DNA from: Skermanella rosea
Lineage (GTDB): Bacteria; Pseudomonadota; Alphaproteobacteria; Azospirillales; Azospirillaceae
NCBI RefSeq assembly: GCF_016806835.2
Contig: NZ_CP086111.1
Location: 3,049,001-3,113,000 of the forward strand
Direction: 5' to 3'
DNA: 64,000 nt
In this document: in pieces, positions 16,215 through 28,089 of the stretch
Numbering within the stretch: position 1 is the stretch's first letter
Layout of the letters: each line of letters starts with the position of its first letter
Translations under genes and position numbers: made by a program
The notes under the pieces: model-generated
The model's database searches: none
Told to the model about the DNA's origin: nothing
What the model saw: the letters and a program-made list of their open reading frames with translations, nothing else

Positions 16215-18350
16215 TTACTGACGGATCATTCCGAGGATCTCGTGGGCCGCTTTCGGAATGTTGGTCCCCGGACCGTAGATCGCGGCGACACCGGACTTCA
16301 GCAGGAAATCATAATCCTGCGGCGGGATGACGCCGCCGCAGACCACGATGATGTCGTCCGATCCGGCCTTCTTCAGTTCCTCGACCAGCGCCGGGACCAG
16401 CGTCTTGTGGCCGGCTGCCTGGCTGGACACGCCGATGACGTGCACGTCGTTCTCCACCGCCTGCCGGGCCGCCTCGTCCGGGGTCTGGAACAACGGCCCG
16501 ACATCGACGTCGAAGCCGATGTCGGCGAAGGCTGTGGCGATTACCTTGGCGCCGCGGTCGTGTCCGTCCTGGCCCATCTTGACCACCAGCATGCGGGGAC
16601 GCCGCCCCTCCTCCTCGGCGAAGGCCTTGACCTCCTGCTGGATCGTGGCGAAGCCCTCGTCGCCCTCGTAGGCGGCGCCGTAGACGCCGCTGACAGAGCG
16701 GATCACCGCCCGGTGCCGGGTGAAGACGGATTCGAGCGCGTCGGAGATCTCGCCGACGGTCGCCCGCGCCCGGGTGGCCTTGACCGCGAGGTCGAGCAGG
16801 TTGCCGCTGCCGTCCTTCGCCGCCTGGGTCAGCGCGTCGAGCGAGGCCCGCCACGCCGCCTCGTCGCGGCTGGCCCGGATCCGCTGGAGCCGGGCGACCT
16901 GCTGCTCGCGGACCACGGTGTTGTCGATGTCCAGCACGTCGACCTTTTCGGGGTTGGCGACGCGGTACTTGTTGACGCCGACGACCACTTCCTCCGCCCG
17001 GTCGATGCGGGCCTGGCGCTTGGCGGCGGCCTCCTCGATCTTCAGCTTGGGCATGCCGCTCTCGACCGCTCGAGTCATGCCGCCCAGCCCCTCGACCTCG
17101 TCGATCAGGGCCTGGGCATGGGACGCCAGCGAATTGGTCAGCGCCTCGATATAATAGGAGCCGCCGAGCGGATCGACCACGTGGGGAATGCCGGTCTCCT
17201 CCGCGATGATCAGCTGCGTGTTGCGCGCGATCCGGGCGGAGAACGGCGTGGGCAGGCCCAGCGCCTCGTCATAGGCGTTGGTGTGCAGCGACTGGGTGCC
17301 GCCCAGCACGGCGGCCATGGCCTCCACCGTGGTGCGGATGATGTTGTTGTAGGGGTCCTGCTCGGTCAGCGACACGCCGGAAGTCTGGCAGTGGGTGCGC
17401 AGCGCCAGCGAGCGCGCATCCTTGGGCTCGAAATTCTTCTGCATCAGCCGGGCCCACAGCAGGCGGGCGGCCCGCAGCTTCGCGATCTCCATGAAGAAGT
17501 TCATGCCGATGGCGAAGAAGAACGACAGGCGCGGCGCGAACTGGTCGACCTTCAGCCCCTTGGACTTGGCCGCGCGGACATATTCCAGCCCGTCGGCCAG
17601 GGTGAAAGCCAGCTCCTGCACCGCGGTCGCCCCGGCCTCCTGCATGTGGTAGCCGCTGATCGAGATCGAGTTGAAACGCGGCATGTTCAGCGCCGTGTAC
17701 TCGATGATGTCGGCGACGATCCGCATGCTGGGCGCGGGCGGGTAGATGTAGGTGTTGCGGACCATGAACTCCTTGAGGATGTCGTTCTGGATGGTCCCGG
17801 CCAGCTTGTCCTGGCTGACGCCCTGCTCCTCCGCCGCGACGATGTATCCCGCCAGGACCGGCAGCACCGCGCCGTTCATGGTCATCGAGACTGTCATCTT
17901 GTCCAGCGGGATGTCGGCGAACAGGATCTTCATGTCCTCGACGCTGTCGATCGCCACCCCGGCCTTGCCGACGTCGCCGACCACGCGCGGATGGTCGCTG
18001 TCATAGCCCCGGTGGGTCGCCAGGTCGAAGGCGACGGACAGCCCCATCTGTCCAGCCGCGAGGTTCTGCTTGTAGAACTTGTTGCTCTCTTCCGCGGTGG
18101 AGAAGCCTGCATACTGGCGGATCGTCCAGGGCCGGTGCGAATACATTGTCGCGCGCGGCCCGCGCGTGAACGGCGCGAAGCCCGGCAAGGTTTCCAGCTC
18201 CAGCCCGGCGAGGTCGTCGGCGGTATAGAGCGGCTTGACCGGGATGCCTTCCGGCGTGTCCCAGACCAGCGTGTCGGGCGAGGCGCCGCCGGTGTCCTTG
18301 GTGGCGAGCGCGGTCCAGTCGGCCAGCGTCTTCTTGGGGAAATCGACCAT
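16215..18350 (-). CDS. scpA: Methylmalonyl-CoA mutase, single-chain type
   Basis: A 711-residue adenosylcobalamin enzyme that interconverts (R)-methylmalonyl-CoA and succinyl-CoA, the last step of propionyl-CoA assimilation. The N-terminal TIM barrel carries the substrate motif TRGPRATMY near residue 60. The C-terminal B12 domain has the cobalt-ligating DGHDRG motif near residue 594 and the later GGVIPPQD. The size suits the homodimeric rhizobial/E. coli Sbm type, with no small subunit gene. GGAGG lies seven to eight bases before the ATG. It is downstream of bioY-pccA-pccB on the same strand, separated by 145 bases. Epimerase and MeaB chaperone genes are not in the window. Confidence 0.95.
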   Translation of the reverse strand: MVDFPKKTLADWTALATKDTGGASPDTLVWDTPEGIPVKPLYTADDLAGLELETLPGFAPFTRGPRATMYSHRPWTIRQYAGFSTAEESNKFYKQNLAAGQMGLSVAFDLATHRGYDSDHPRVVGDVGKAGVAIDSVEDMKILFADIPLDKMTVSMTMNGAVLPVLAGYIVAAEEQGVSQDKLAGTIQNDILKEFMVRNTYIYPPAPSMRIVADIIEYTALNMPRFNSISISGYHMQEAGATAVQELAFTLADGLEYVRAAKSKGLKVDQFAPRLSFFFAIGMNFFMEIAKLRAARLLWARLMQKNFEPKDARSLALRTHCQTSGVSLTEQDPYNNIIRTTVEAMAAVLGGTQSLHTNAYDEALGLPTPFSARIARNTQLIIAEETGIPHVVDPLGGSYYIEALTNSLASHAQALIDEVEGLGGMTRAVESGMPKLKIEEAAAKRQARIDRAEEVVVGVNKYRVANPEKVDVLDIDNTVVREQQVARLQRIRASRDEAAWRASLDALTQAAKDGSGNLLDLAVKATRARATVGEISDALESVFTRHRAVIRSVSGVYGAAYEGDEGFATIQQEVKAFAEEEGRRPRMLVVKMGQDGHDRGAKVIATAFADIGFDVDVGPLFQTPDEAARQAVENDVHVIGVSSQAAGHKTLVPALVEELKKAGSDDIIVVCGGVIPPQDYDFLLKSGVAAIYGPGTNIPKAAHEILGMIRQ

Positions 18351-18495
18351 GGGACAATCCTCCGGGGCGGGCTAAGCGTCTTGTTCGACGGTGTCTTCGG
18401 AACGGTATCGTATCAGAACAGGCGGTGGGCCATGCGGTCACGTGCCGCAGCATGCAGGGACGCGCCCCCTGATGGAGGCGCGTCCCCGTGCCCGA

Positions 18496-19086
18496 TCAGC
18501 CCCGGTTCTGTGACCGGCGTGCGACCACGGTCCAGGCGGCGTGCATCAGCGCGGCACCCAGGGCGGTCTTGAGAAGCGTCGCGGCGACGAAGGGCGTCAG
18601 GCCGACCGCAACGGCCTTGTCCATCCCGAACAGCACGGCGAGCCAGGCGACGCCGGGGATGAACAGCAGGGCATGCCCGATCGACATGGCGGCCACCGCC
18701 TTGACCGGGCTGCGGTCCCAGCCGCGCTCGGCCAGCCAGCCGATCAGGCCGGCGGCCATGACGAAGCCGACCAGGTAACCGGCGGTCGGTCCGGTCATGT
18801 AGGCGAATCCGGCGCCCGTGCCGGCGAACACGGGCAGGCCGGCCATGCCCTCGGCCAGGTAAAGCAGGACGGTCGCCATGGCGAGCCGGCTGCCATAGGC
18901 CATGCCGAGCATCATGATGACGAGGCTCTGCATCGTCATCGGGACCGGCCAGAACGGCACCTGGGCCTTGGCCGAAAGGGCCAGCAGCAGGCTGCCGGCA
19001 AGGGCGAACCCCGCGGCGCGGATCAGGCTTCCGCCGGGCGCCAGGGTATCGAGCAGCGTCGGGTGGGTCGGAGAGAACGACTTCAT
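18496..19086 (-). CDS. bioY: BioY biotin transporter
   Basis: A 196-residue membrane protein with about six helices, the S component of an energy-coupling-factor transporter for biotin. The family pattern is clear: VPFWPVPMTMQSL, GMAYGSR, LYLAEGMAGLPVFAGTGAGFAYMTGPTAGYL in pieces, and a C-terminal LLKTALGAAL. The start ATG 19086 has AAGGA eight bases upstream. It lies 25 bases after pccA, so it is in the pcc operon and presumably keeps the biotin enzyme PccA supplied. The EcfA/T energising module is not in the window; some BioY proteins work without it. Confidence 0.95.
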   Translation of the reverse strand: MKSFSPTHPTLLDTLAPGGSLIRAAGFALAGSLLLALSAKAQVPFWPVPMTMQSLVIMMLGMAYGSRLAMATVLLYLAEGMAGLPVFAGTGAGFAYMTGPTAGYLVGFVMAAGLIGWLAERGWDRSPVKAVAAMSIGHALLFIPGVAWLAVLFGMDKAVAVGLTPFVAATLLKTALGAALMHAAWTVVARRSQNRG

Positions 19087-19111
19087 GTCACTGTCCTTCG
19101 GGGGAGCGCGT

Positions 19112-21097
<1,986 letters not shown>

Positions 21098-21110
21098 GGT
21101 GGTCGCGCCT

Positions 21111-22643
<1,533 letters not shown>

Positions 22644-22775
22644 GATCCGTCGTTTCCCCCGTTCAATCCACGCCCGCGCGCCCCGGGCCGGTGCGTCGCG
22701 CAACCGCGCTCCACGCCGCCGCAACCCATGCGCCTGAGCCCCGCCTTCGGCACCCGAGAGCAGCAGCGCACCTTA

Positions 22776-22878
22776 TTTGCATCCTTGGCAGGGTTGCAAT
22801 GATTGTCCCGGAACAAAAGAGCGAACTTGCAAAAAGCTTCGCCGAAAGGGATGATAAGACTGCGAAGTTTGCGAATTT
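22776..22878. promoter_or_regulatory. Putative PccR operator boxes
   Basis: In the gap between pccB and pccR there are repeated TTTGCAA-like half sites: TTTGCAT (22776-22782), TTGCAA (22794-22799), CTTGCAAAA (22826-22834) and AAGTTTGCGAATTT (22865-22878). The pccR start itself reads ATGCAAAA. PccR of Rhodobacter sphaeroides is known to bind TTTGCAAA repeats upstream of pccB, so these are likely operators for pcc and autoregulation. The match to that motif is from memory, not from a search. Confidence 0.6.
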
Positions 22879-22893
22879 TCGGCATAGATTAGT

Positions 22894-24378
22894 ATGCAAA
22901 AGAAGCTTTTTCTCGGCTACAAGCTGCGCCGGCTGCGCGAACAGCGCGGATTGACGCAGGCGGCACTTGCGAAACTGCTGGAACTGTCGCCGAGCTATCT
23001 GAACCAGATCGAGAACAACCAGCGTCCCTTGACGCTGCCGGTGCTGCTGCGAATCGGGACAATCTTCGAGATCGACCTCGCGACCTTCGTCGAGGACGAG
23101 GAGGCCCGGCTGGTCTCCGACCTGCGGGAGGCGCTCGCCGACCCCCTGTTCGCCGGCGGGCCGATCGGCATGTCGGAGCTACGGAACGCTGCCGCCGCCT
23201 CGCCGGAGCTGGCGCGGCGTTCGCTGGTACTCCACCAAGCCTACCAGAAGCTCCAGGAGCGGGTCCAATCGCTGGCCGAGACCCTGTCGAGCCACGAGCG
23301 CGGGCAGGCGCTGGCCGGGCCGCAGTTCCCGTACGAGGAGGTACGGGACTATTTCCATTATTCCAACAATTATGTCGGCCCGCTGGACGAGGCTGCGGAG
23401 AAGCTGTCGGAGCAGGAGGGCTTCCGCCCGGCCGACATGCAGACCGACCTGATGAACCACCTCAAGGCCCGCCACGACGTGCGGATCAGGATCGTCGCCG
23501 ACCATGACGGCGAGACGGCGATGCGGCGCTACGACTCGGCGAGCGGCACGCTGTTCCTGTCGGCCCTGCTGAGCGGGCCGAGCCGGGCCTTCCACTTGGC
23601 GCACCAGATCGCGCTGCTCGGCCAGAGCGAGACCATCGAGCAACTGATCGCCGAGGCGAACTTCACCACCGAGGATGCCAAATCGATCTGCCGCGTCGGG
23701 CTCGCGAACTATTTCGCCGGCGCGCTCGTGATGCCGTACCGCGCGTTCGCCGCACAGGCCAGGGCGGTCCGCCACGACATAGAGCAGCTCCAGAGCCGCT
23801 TCGCGGTCAGCTTCGAGCAGGTCTGCCACCGGCTCAGCACGCTCCAGCGACCGGGAGCTCGCGGCGTGCCTTTCTATTTCGTCCGGGTGGACATGGCAGG
23901 CAACATCACCAAGCGGCACAGCGCCACGCGGTTCCACTTCGCGCGGTTCGGCGGCGCCTGCCCGCTGTGGAACGTCCACGAGGCCTTCGCCCAGCCGGGC
24001 AAGATCCTGGTCCAGCTCGCCCGCATGCCGGACAACGTCGCCTATATCTGCGTCGCCCGCAGCGTGACCAAGCGGGCCGGCGCCTACCTGAAGCCGAGCC
24101 GCCAGTTCGCCATCGGCCTGGGCTGCGAGGCCGCCTACGCGCCGGAAGTCGTCTATTCCGCCGGGCTCGACATCAGCAATGCCGACGCCGCCGTGCCGAT
24201 CGGGGTGAGCTGCCGGATCTGCGAGCGCGAGGACTGCCAGCAACGGGCATTCCCGCCGATCGGAAGCCACCTGACGGTGAACGAGCATCACCGCAGCTTC
24301 GTCCCCTACCTGTTCACCCAGGCGGGCGAGGACGATGCGGGGGCGGTCACGGGAGCGGCGGTCGAGGGTGTGGGATGA
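22894..24378 (+). CDS. pccR: PccR-family XRE regulator of propionyl-CoA metabolism
   Basis: A 494-residue regulator of the short-chain fatty acid (ScfR/PccR/RamB) family. An N-terminal XRE helix-turn-helix (residues about 6-65, with LRRLREQRGLTQAALAKL and SPSYLNQIENNQRPL) is followed by an IrrE/ImmA-like domain without an intact HExxH (HLAHQIALL where HExxH is expected) and a C-terminal DUF2083 domain. The latter holds a Cys cluster, GVSCRICEREDCQQRAFP. In R. sphaeroides PccR activates pccB and is self-repressed. Here it is divergent from pccB. No Shine-Dalgarno is visible before the ATG, so the message may be leaderless. Confidence 0.88.
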   Translation: MQKKLFLGYKLRRLREQRGLTQAALAKLLELSPSYLNQIENNQRPLTLPVLLRIGTIFEIDLATFVEDEEARLVSDLREALADPLFAGGPIGMSELRNAAAASPELARRSLVLHQAYQKLQERVQSLAETLSSHERGQALAGPQFPYEEVRDYFHYSNNYVGPLDEAAEKLSEQEGFRPADMQTDLMNHLKARHDVRIRIVADHDGETAMRRYDSASGTLFLSALLSGPSRAFHLAHQIALLGQSETIEQLIAEANFTTEDAKSICRVGLANYFAGALVMPYRAFAAQARAVRHDIEQLQSRFAVSFEQVCHRLSTLQRPGARGVPFYFVRVDMAGNITKRHSATRFHFARFGGACPLWNVHEAFAQPGKILVQLARMPDNVAYICVARSVTKRAGAYLKPSRQFAIGLGCEAAYAPEVVYSAGLDISNADAAVPIGVSCRICEREDCQQRAFPPIGSHLTVNEHHRSFVPYLFTQAGEDDAGAVTGAAVEGVG

Positions 24379-24454
24379 CCAGCCGGCCCGTCGGGCGGCG
24401 GCAGCGTCGGAATGGGGCTTGACCGTTCCTGGAGGGCATGTCACCGTCGTCCGC

Positions 24455-24505
24455 ATGAACAGCTCCATCGTCACAGCAGCGCAGCGTTGGTGGTGGCCCG
24501 TGTAA
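24455..24505 (+). CDS. trpL: trp leader peptide MNSSIVTAAQRWWWPV
   Basis: A 16-residue open frame with three consecutive tryptophan codons (TGG at 24488-24496), ending TAA at 24503-24505, upstream of the anthranilate synthase gene. It is the sensor of a ribosome-mediated attenuator: stalling at the Trp codons decides which RNA hairpin forms downstream. There is no Shine-Dalgarno. A TTGACC at 24419-24424 is positioned so that a transcript would begin at or next to the ATG, so trpL may be leaderless, as its counterpart in Sinorhizobium meliloti is known to be. Confidence 0.92.
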   Translation: MNSSIVTAAQRWWWPV

Positions 24506-24587
24506 CCGGGCGGCCAACCCTCATGAATTGACGATCGTTGTGATCGACATCGAGGCCGCCACGGGTTCCGGGCGGCCTTCGTCTTTT
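24486..24587 (+). promoter_or_regulatory. Complete trp transcription attenuator
   Basis: All four regions can be read. Region 1 (GTTGG 24486-24490 and CCCG) pairs with region 2 (CGGG and CCAAC 24514-24518), the protector. Region 2 also holds GGGCGGCC at 24508-24515. Region 3 is GGCCGCC at 24554-24560. Region 4 is a second, identical GGGCGGCC at 24570-24577, followed by TTCGTCTTTT (24578-24587). Region 3 with region 4 is the terminator; region 2 with region 3 is the antiterminator. The two identical 8-mers compete for one partner. A ribosome stalled on the Trp codons frees region 2 and lets trpE(G) be transcribed. Confidence 0.9.
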
Positions 24588-24650
24588 CAGCGAGAGGACG
24601 TGGAAGTTCCGTTCGGTCTCCGTCGCGGCGCCTGACACCGCGAGACCAGA

Positions 24651-26909
24651 ATGGAAGCCACGACCATGACCGAGCCCCAGAAGCCCCTCACCTACCGCAC
24701 GCGCGGCGGCATACAGGTCGAGCGCCGGCTGATTCCGCAACCCTATGAGAACGCCGTCGAGCCCCTGGTCGACGCGCTGGAGCGCCGGCGCGGCGTGCTG
24801 CTTTCTTCCAGCTTCGACTATCCCGGCCGCTATACACGCTGGGACCTGGGTTTCGTCGATCCGCCGGTGATGCTGACCGCCCGCGACCGCACCGTCCGGA
24901 TCGAGGCATTGAACCCGCGTGGCCGGGTGCTGCTCCGTGCCATGGCCGACGCCCTGGCTGACCTGCCGGCCCTGGAGCGGCTGGAAACGGTCCCCGGCCT
25001 GATCCTGTGCCGCGTGCGGGAAGCGGCGGCGGGGTTTCAGGAGGAGGAACGCAGCCGCCAGCCCTCCGTCTTCTCCGTGCTGCGGGCGGTCTCCCGCCTG
25101 TTCGAGTCGCCGGATGACCACAGGCTGGGCCTGTACGGCGCCTTCGGGTACGACTTGGCGTTCCAGTTCGAGCCGATCCGGCGCCGGCTGGAGCGGGCCG
25201 GCGACCAGCGCGACATGGTGCTGTACCTGCCCGACGAGGTGCTGGTGGTGGACCACGTCACGGCCACCGCGACGATCCACCATTACGAGTTCGCGGCGGC
25301 GGGGGAGCGAACCCACGGTTTGGCCCGGACGACCGCCCCGTCCCCCTATGACGGCTCGACGCCGGACGGTGCCGCCGAACAGCCGGAATGCGACCACGGG
25401 CCGAATGAATATGCGGATGCGGTGGAGCGGGCGCGCGGAGCCTTCAAACGGGGCGACCTGTTCGAAGTCGTGCTGAGCCAGGTCTTCGCGGAACCCTGCC
25501 CCAACGGCCCGGCCACCCTGTTCCGCCGGCTGCGCCGGGCCAACCCGTCGCCTTACGGGGCGCTCGTCAACTTGGGGGACGGCGAGTTCGTGGTGGCGGC
25601 GTCGCCGGAAATGTATGTCCGCGTCGAGGGACGGCGGATCGAGACCTGCCCCATCTCCGGCACCATCGCCCGGGGCGCCGACCCGATCGCCGATGCCGCG
25701 CAGATCCTGGCCTTGCTGAACTCCGCCAAGGATGCTGCCGAACTGACCATGTGCACCGACGTGGACCGCAATGATAAATCGCGGATCTGCGAGCCCGGTT
25801 CCGTGCGGGTGATCGGCCGTCGGCAGGTCGAGCTCTATTCCAGGCTGATCCATACCGTGGACCATGTCGAGGGAACCTTGCGCGAAGGGTTCGACGCGCT
25901 CGACGGCTTTCTCAGCCATACTTGGGCGGTCACGGTGACCGGTGCACCGAAGCGGCGAGCCATGCAGTTCGTCGAGGACAACGAGAAGTCTCCCCGCCGG
26001 TGGTACGGGGGCGCGATCGGCTGCCTGACCTTCGATGGCGGCATGAACACCGGGCTGACGCTGCGAACGATCAGGCTCCATCGCGGGATGGCCGAGGTCA
26101 GGGTCGGCGCCACGCTGCTGTTCGACAGCGATCCTCAGGCCGAGGACGCCGAATGCCGGCTGAAGGGCTCGGCCCTGTTCGACGCCATCCGGCGACCGGC
26201 CGGGAACGGAGCGCCCGCAGGCGCCCCCGCGACGCGGCCGGGTGCCGGGAAGCGGGTGCTGCTCGTGGACCACGAGGACAGCTTCGTCCACACCCTGGGC
26301 AACTACTTCCGGCAGACCGGCGCCGAGGTGACCACCCTGCGCGCCGATGCCGCACGGGCCGGCCTGTCGGCGCTGAGTCCCGACCTGCTGGTGCTGTCGC
26401 CCGGTCCGGGCAGGCCGGCGGACTTCGACGTCTCGGCGACCCTCGGCGCGGCCATGGATCTCGGCATACCGGTGTTCGGCGTTTGCCTGGGCCTGCAGGG
26501 CATGGTGGAGCATTTCGGCGGGCGGCTCGGCGTGCTGGATCAGCCGATGCACGGAAAGCCGTCGCGCGTGCGGGTGACGGGCGGCCGGCTGCTCGCCGGG
26601 TTGCCGGCTGAATTCGGCGTCGGGCGCTATCATTCCCTGTTCGCCGAACCGGGCGCCCTCCCCGGCGATCTCGAGGTGACGGCCGTCAGCGAGGACGGCG
26701 TCGTGATGGCGATCGAGCACCGGCACCGGCCCCTGGCCGCCGTACAGTTCCACCCGGAGTCCATCCTCTCGGTCGAGGGCGACGTGGGGCTCCGCCTGAT
26801 CGGCGCGGTGATCCGGGACCTGTCCGCGGACGGGCAACACATGGATAAAAACTCAACCGATAGGCATACACCTTCTGGACTAGAGGAAAGGATGGCCTGT
26901 ACAGTCTGA
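24651..26909 (+). CDS. trpE(G): Anthranilate synthase, fused TrpE-TrpG
   Basis: A 752-residue fusion that makes anthranilate from chorismate and glutamine, the first step of tryptophan synthesis. The TrpE part (about residues 1-510) has the chorismate-site motifs PFEVVLSQ-like (FEVVLSQVF), ISGTIARG and AAELTMCTDVDRND. After a linker, the glutamine amidotransferase part (about 535-730) has FGVCLGLQG with the nucleophile Cys and AVQFHPES with the catalytic His-Glu. This fused form is typical of rhizobia and azospirilla. The ATG at 24651 is used; the ATG at 24666 has GGAAG upstream and may be the true start. Controlled by the attenuator just upstream. Confidence 0.96.
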   Translation: MEATTMTEPQKPLTYRTRGGIQVERRLIPQPYENAVEPLVDALERRRGVLLSSSFDYPGRYTRWDLGFVDPPVMLTARDRTVRIEALNPRGRVLLRAMADALADLPALERLETVPGLILCRVREAAAGFQEEERSRQPSVFSVLRAVSRLFESPDDHRLGLYGAFGYDLAFQFEPIRRRLERAGDQRDMVLYLPDEVLVVDHVTATATIHHYEFAAAGERTHGLARTTAPSPYDGSTPDGAAEQPECDHGPNEYADAVERARGAFKRGDLFEVVLSQVFAEPCPNGPATLFRRLRRANPSPYGALVNLGDGEFVVAASPEMYVRVEGRRIETCPISGTIARGADPIADAAQILALLNSAKDAAELTMCTDVDRNDKSRICEPGSVRVIGRRQVELYSRLIHTVDHVEGTLREGFDALDGFLSHTWAVTVTGAPKRRAMQFVEDNEKSPRRWYGGAIGCLTFDGGMNTGLTLRTIRLHRGMAEVRVGATLLFDSDPQAEDAECRLKGSALFDAIRRPAGNGAPAGAPATRPGAGKRVLLVDHEDSFVHTLGNYFRQTGAEVTTLRADAARAGLSALSPDLLVLSPGPGRPADFDVSATLGAAMDLGIPVFGVCLGLQGMVEHFGGRLGVLDQPMHGKPSRVRVTGGRLLAGLPAEFGVGRYHSLFAEPGALPGDLEVTAVSEDGVVMAIEHRHRPLAAVQFHPESILSVEGDVGLRLIGAVIRDLSADGQHMDKNSTDRHTPSGLEERMACTV

Positions 26910-26982
26910 CGGACCGCGGCGGCGGGACCGTCCCCGCCCCACGTTCGATACCCCGAGGATCGGCCCAGGCAGGATCTACGAC

Positions 26983-28089
26983 GTGAGCAGGCAGGCGGTA
27001 CAATTCGCCCCGTCGACTTTCGAGGAGCGGGGCACGGCGGTGTCCTTCACCACCCCGATGCTGTCCCAGACCAGGATCAGGAAGGACGATCGGGACCGGC
27101 TGGAAATCCTTGTGCCGAGCTTTTCCGCCGGCAAGGGCATCTATGTGATTCCCTGGAAAGCCGTGCCGGAAATGGTGTCGATGACGGTGCATGACCGCTG
27201 CCTGCACCGCCTGATCGTCAAGGAGCCGGTCTGTTCGCCGAACGAGGTGCGGACGGCGTCACTGCGTGTGGCGCGGACCGGCCTCGCCGGCCCTCCGGCC
27301 GCGGCGGCTGCCGATGCCGCCCTTCGGGAGGACGAAAACCACCGCACCCTGGCGAACTACATGCTGATCGTCGGCATCCTGGAAGCGGTCGGGCTGGACA
27401 GCGCCGACATCCTGACCGCCGGCCTGGATACCGACCAGGGCCAGCTTCTGGCGCGGGGCCTGATGGCGCGGGCGGCGGCAAGCCTGAAGCTGGCGCCGAC
27501 CGAGCTTTTCGCCCGGGTCGAGGAGCTGAGCGACGCGATCTGCCCGATCGGCCTGGAACGGGCGCCGAAGCCGGGGCGGCTTCGCCGCCGCGTCGCCGAC
27601 CTTTCGGCCTGCCGGGACAGGATGGCGGAATGGTCGCGGACCGCGCCCGAGGAGAGCGCTCCGGTCGCCCGGTTCTGCGCCGACGTCGCGGGCCTGACCA
27701 TCGATCTCGGCCGCGAGGTGCTCGGTGCCTTCAACAAAAAGCTGAGGGACATCGAACCCCTGCTGTCCCACTGGCACAAGGAGATGCCGCATATCCGCAA
27801 CCTGTCGATCCGGCTGGCCTGGCTGCTCGACGGATGGGAGTACGTGGTGGCCCGTTGGGCCGAATCCGAAGACAAGGAACGGCAGGAGCAGTGCGAGGCG
27901 ATGGAGGACATCTTCCGCGTCCTGCCGCTGGTTCCGACGCGGGAGGCGACGACCGACCTGCATGCAGAGAAGGCCAAGGTGGCGCGGACCCAGCGCCGGA
28001 CGGTCCGCCCCTACGAGGACTGGCGAACCGGGGAACGGGACCTGGACATGATCCAGCGCATCGAGCGGGTCAAGGCGAAGGCGGCATGA
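26983..28089 (+). CDS. Unknown protein, first gene of a coupled pair
   Basis: I do not recognise this 368-residue soluble protein. The first 110 residues are rich in predicted strands (IYVIPWKAVPEM, HDRCLHRLIVKEP), the rest is helical with a coiled-coil-like stretch and an acidic/basic tail. A segment HIRNLSIRLAWLLDGWEYV near residue 270 is amphipathic. There is no signal peptide or membrane helix. The GTG start has AGGA eight bases upstream. It follows trpE(G) by 73 bases, which contain a short GGCGGG/CCCGCC hairpin (26921-26938), and its stop overlaps the next start as ATGA, so the two products are made together. Confidence 0.7.
   Translation: MSRQAVQFAPSTFEERGTAVSFTTPMLSQTRIRKDDRDRLEILVPSFSAGKGIYVIPWKAVPEMVSMTVHDRCLHRLIVKEPVCSPNEVRTASLRVARTGLAGPPAAAAADAALREDENHRTLANYMLIVGILEAVGLDSADILTAGLDTDQGQLLARGLMARAAASLKLAPTELFARVEELSDAICPIGLERAPKPGRLRRRVADLSACRDRMAEWSRTAPEESAPVARFCADVAGLTIDLGREVLGAFNKKLRDIEPLLSHWHKEMPHIRNLSIRLAWLLDGWEYVVARWAESEDKERQEQCEAMEDIFRVLPLVPTREATTDLHAEKAKVARTQRRTVRPYEDWRTGERDLDMIQRIERVKAKAA

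Noticed and set aside
16164..18572. An 802-codon open frame on the plus strand opposite scpA
   Set aside because: It is a high-GC shadow of the mutase gene; its translation is His/Arg/Val-rich low complexity with no motif, while the opposite strand encodes a clear mutase.
24471..26840. A 789-codon minus-strand frame opposite trpE(G)
   Set aside because: Overlaps the whole of an unambiguous anthranilate synthase gene and shows no protein-family pattern.
24651..26909. TrpE-TrpG fusion as a novelty
   Set aside because: Fused anthranilate synthase is well known in rhizobia and azospirilla.
27630..28085. Upstream extension of the second unknown gene
   Set aside because: It lies inside the first gene of the pair in another frame; the ATGA overlap at 28086 is the natural start.
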